NCBI RefSeq assembly: GCF_004137255.1
Contig: NZ_SDWT01000001.1
Span: forward strand, 2,108,001 to 2,172,000
Reading direction: 5' to 3'
DNA length: 64,000 bases
Source of the DNA: Nocardioides oleivorans
GTDB lineage: Bacteria > Actinomycetota > Actinomycetes > Propionibacteriales > Nocardioidaceae
Shown: positions 62,025-64,000 of the stretch, piece by piece
Layout of the letters: the number at the start of each line of letters is the position of its first letter
Numbering within the stretch: the first letter of the stretch is position 1
Program-made: the position numbers and the translations under genes
Notes under the pieces: model-generated
Database searches by the model: none
What the model was told of the DNA's origin: nothing
The model's input: the letters and a program-made list of their open reading frames with translations, nothing else

Positions 62025-63428
62025 ATGGGAAGCAAGGGCAATGCCCAGGGCCTCGCCCTGGCGCGCGAGAAGATGCGTGCGGCCGGAGTGGACGAGGTCG
62101 CGGTCGACACCTTCGCGCACTACTACCGACTCCTCGAGCACGGTGAGACCGGCATGATCGCCGAGGACACCATCGACCCGCTCGACATGGAGGCGCTGGC
62201 CGACGTCGAGGTGCCCGACGACGTCGCGACCGAGGCCATCCGGCGGACCGCCGTGATCAAGCTCAACGGCGGCCTCGGCACGTCGATGGGCATGGAGCGC
62301 GCGAAGTCGCTGCTGTGCGTGCGCCGCGGTCTGAGCTTCCTCGACATCATCGCCCGGCAGGTGCTGCACCTGCGCCAGCAGTACGACGCCACGCTGCCGC
62401 TGCTGTTCATGAACTCCTTCCGCACCTCGGCCGACACGATGGCCGCGCTCGAGCGCTACGACGAGCTGCCCGTCGACGGCCTGCCGCTGGAGTTCCTGCA
62501 GAACAAGGAGCCCAAGCTCCTCGAGGCCGACCTGATGCCGGCCGCCTACCCCAAGGCACCTGACCTCGAGTGGTGCCCGCCCGGCCATGGCGACCTCTAC
62601 ACCGCGCTGCGCGGCACCGGCCTGCTCGCCCGTCTCATCGACGCCGGATTCCGCTACGTCTTCGTCTCCAACTCCGACAACCTCGGCGCCGTCCCCGACG
62701 CGCGGGTCGCCGGCTGGTTCGCCCAGAGCGGTGCGCCGTTCGCCATCGAGGCCGTGCGTCGCACGCCGTCCGACCGCAAGGGCGGGCACTTCGCGCGCCG
62801 CAAGTCCGACGGCCGCATCGTGCTGCGCGAGTCTGCCCAGACGCTCGACGCCGACAAGGAGGCGCTGGCCGACCTCAGCCGGCACCAGTTCTGCTCGACC
62901 AACAACCTCTGGTTCGACCTGCAGGCGATGTCCGACGCGCTCGACGCCCGCGGCGGCATCCTCGGCCTGCCCCTGATCCGCAACGTGAAGCACCTCGACC
63001 CGGCCGACGCGTCGACCCCGAAGGTGATCCAGGTCGAGACCGCGATGGGTGCGGCGATCGAGGTCTTCGAGGGAGCCCGCACGATCGAGGTCGGCCGCGA
63101 CAGGTTCGTCCCGGTCAAGACCACCGACGACCTGCTGGTGCTGCGCTCCGACGTCTACGACATCGGCAAGGACTTCGTCCTCGACCAGACCGGCGACGAG
63201 GTGCCCTACGTCTCGCTCGACGGCGAGTTCTACAAGCTCGTCGGTGACTTCGACAAGCGCTTCCCCGAGGGCGCGCCGTCGCTGCGCGAGGCCGACTCGT
63301 TCACCGTCGAGGGCGACTGGACCTTCGGCCACGGCGTGAAGGTCGTCGGGGAGGTCACCCTCAACGCGAGCTCCGCCAAGCGCGTCGAGGGCGGCACGAT
63401 CCTCGACGAGCAGGAGCAGCATGGCTGA
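62025..63428 (+). CDS. UTP-glucose-1-phosphate uridylyltransferase (eukaryote-like UGPase)
   Basis: 467 residues, much longer than GalU and of the eukaryote/actinobacterial UGPase type. It makes UDP-glucose for cell-wall and trehalose/glycan synthesis. VIKLNGGLGTSMGM is the nucleotide-binding loop; LEFLQNKEPKL, WCPPGHGDLYTAL and FVSNSDNLGA are further hallmarks, with the catalytic Lys in KVIQVETAMG-region strands. The stop overlaps moeA by 8 nt. A leaderless start after TACGAT is likely. Confidence 0.94.
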   Translation: MGSKGNAQGLALAREKMRAAGVDEVAVDTFAHYYRLLEHGETGMIAEDTIDPLDMEALADVEVPDDVATEAIRRTAVIKLNGGLGTSMGMERAKSLLCVRRGLSFLDIIARQVLHLRQQYDATLPLLFMNSFRTSADTMAALERYDELPVDGLPLEFLQNKEPKLLEADLMPAAYPKAPDLEWCPPGHGDLYTALRGTGLLARLIDAGFRYVFVSNSDNLGAVPDARVAGWFAQSGAPFAIEAVRRTPSDRKGGHFARRKSDGRIVLRESAQTLDADKEALADLSRHQFCSTNNLWFDLQAMSDALDARGGILGLPLIRNVKHLDPADASTPKVIQVETAMGAAIEVFEGARTIEVGRDRFVPVKTTDDLLVLRSDVYDIGKDFVLDQTGDEVPYVSLDGEFYKLVGDFDKRFPEGAPSLREADSFTVEGDWTFGHGVKVVGEVTLNASSAKRVEGGTILDEQEQHG

Positions 63429-64000
63429 GCCGGATCACGGGCCGCACCGCGCCACAGCGCCCGGCCTGCTCCCCGTCGGGGACTACCTCGACCGCATCCT
63501 CGCCACCATCTCCCCGCTGCCGGCCTTCCCGCAGCCGTTGATGGAGGCCCTGGGCCTCGCTCTCGCCGAGGACGTCGTCGCCGCGATCTCCCTGCCGAGC
63601 TTCGACAACTCCGCGATGGACGGCTACGCCGTGGTCGCCGAGGACGTCGCCGGCGCCACCGAGGACGACCCCGTCGTGCTGCCGGTCGTCGGGGAGATCG
63701 GTGCCGGGCAGTCCTCGATCCTCGCCCTCTCGCCGGGCAGCGCCGTGAAGATCATGACCGGCGCACCCGTGCCGGCCGGTGCCACCGCGGTCGTGCCCTA
63801 CGAGTGGACCGACCGCGGCGTCGCGTCCGTGCGCATCGGCCAGGCACCGACGGCCGGCCAGCACATCCGTCCGCTCGGCGACGACATCGCCGAGGGCGAC
63901 ATGCTGCTCGAGGAGGGCACGGTCCTCGGTCCTCGCCACCTCGGCATGCTCGCGGCGGTCGGCCGCGCGACCGTACGCACCCGTCCCCGCCCGCGCGTCG
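63421..64000 (+). CDS. moeA: Molybdopterin molybdotransferase MoeA (3' end outside window)
   Basis: 193 codons are in the window and the frame is open at the edge. LPSFDNSAMDGYAV and GEIGAGQ, then AVKIMTGAPVPAGATAVVPYEW, are the conserved MoeA motifs of the enzyme that inserts molybdate into adenylated molybdopterin. The ATG at 63421 overlaps the UGPase stop by 8 nt, an arrangement that is common in actinobacteria. Confidence 0.93.
   Translation, partial: MAEPDHGPHRATAPGLLPVGDYLDRILATISPLPAFPQPLMEALGLALAEDVVAAISLPSFDNSAMDGYAVVAEDVAGATEDDPVVLPVVGEIGAGQSSILALSPGSAVKIMTGAPVPAGATAVVPYEWTDRGVASVRIGQAPTAGQHIRPLGDDIAEGDMLLEEGTVLGPRHLGMLAAVGRATVRTRPRPRV

Overview
The window is very GC-rich chromosomal DNA with dense coding on both strands and codons that end almost always in G or C. 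The gene types (whole-length TypA, mycobacterial-type SerC, citrate synthase 2, IdeR-like regulator, DUF2277, maltokinase-cap protein, LCP cell-wall ligase) point to an actinobacterium. Nocardioidaceae (Nocardioides or a relative) is my best guess, from gene style only. Many genes look leaderless, with a TANNNT-type -10 box 6-8 nt before the start codon. I saw no insertion sequence, prophage, CRISPR array, rRNA or replication origin.

Layout. 1-3.7 kb: end of a membrane protein, a DUF2384-like protein and typA. 3.9-9.3 kb: a Tat-exported protein, an M4 protease apparently fused to its own inhibitor-type domain, an acyltransferase, topoisomerase IB and a collagen-like exported protein. 9.3-15.8 kb: serC, an ECF sigma factor with an Asp/Arg/His-rich membrane protein and a similar exported protein, a GNAT enzyme, a peptidase-like exported protein, citrate synthase and pdxH. 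15.8-19.2 kb: a 986-residue protein with a glycosidase-like ectodomain and a multi-pass membrane tail, plus a small protein. 19.2-27.1 kb: a drug-export region with a TetR-controlled heterodimeric ABC exporter, a MerR regulator, and an MFS exporter with its MarR regulator. The MFS gene is preceded by a structured leader holding a 12-codon ORF. 27.1-35.3 kb: GH13 alpha-glucosidase, hotdog-like protein, IdeR-type regulator, sirtuin, DUF2277, beta-propeller protein, an enoyl-reductase-like protein and a maltokinase-cap-like protein. 35.3-40.6 kb: a LysR regulator divergent from a secreted GH106-type rhamnosidase, and a tiny LuxR-type HTH protein.

40.6-55.1 kb is the most distinctive part. A LysR regulator is divergent from a 13-gene, mostly overlapping operon. 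It encodes three flavin-dependent (LLM) monooxygenases, a complete Dpp-type ABC importer, a class III CoA-transferase, a crotonase-like protein, a cupin with the metal ligands of a thiol dioxygenase, an alpha/beta hydrolase, an FMN reductase and a flavin reductase. I infer import and oxidative C-S cleavage of an organosulfur compound, with sulfite and a CoA thioester as products. The substrate is unknown and I know of no described pathway with this exact set.

55.1-64 kb is housekeeping: tRNA-Arg(CCT), LCP ligase, mscL, a SAF-domain protein, FmdB zinc ribbon, penicillin acylase family protein, 5-formyl-THF cyclo-ligase, UDP-glucose pyrophosphorylase and the start of moeA.
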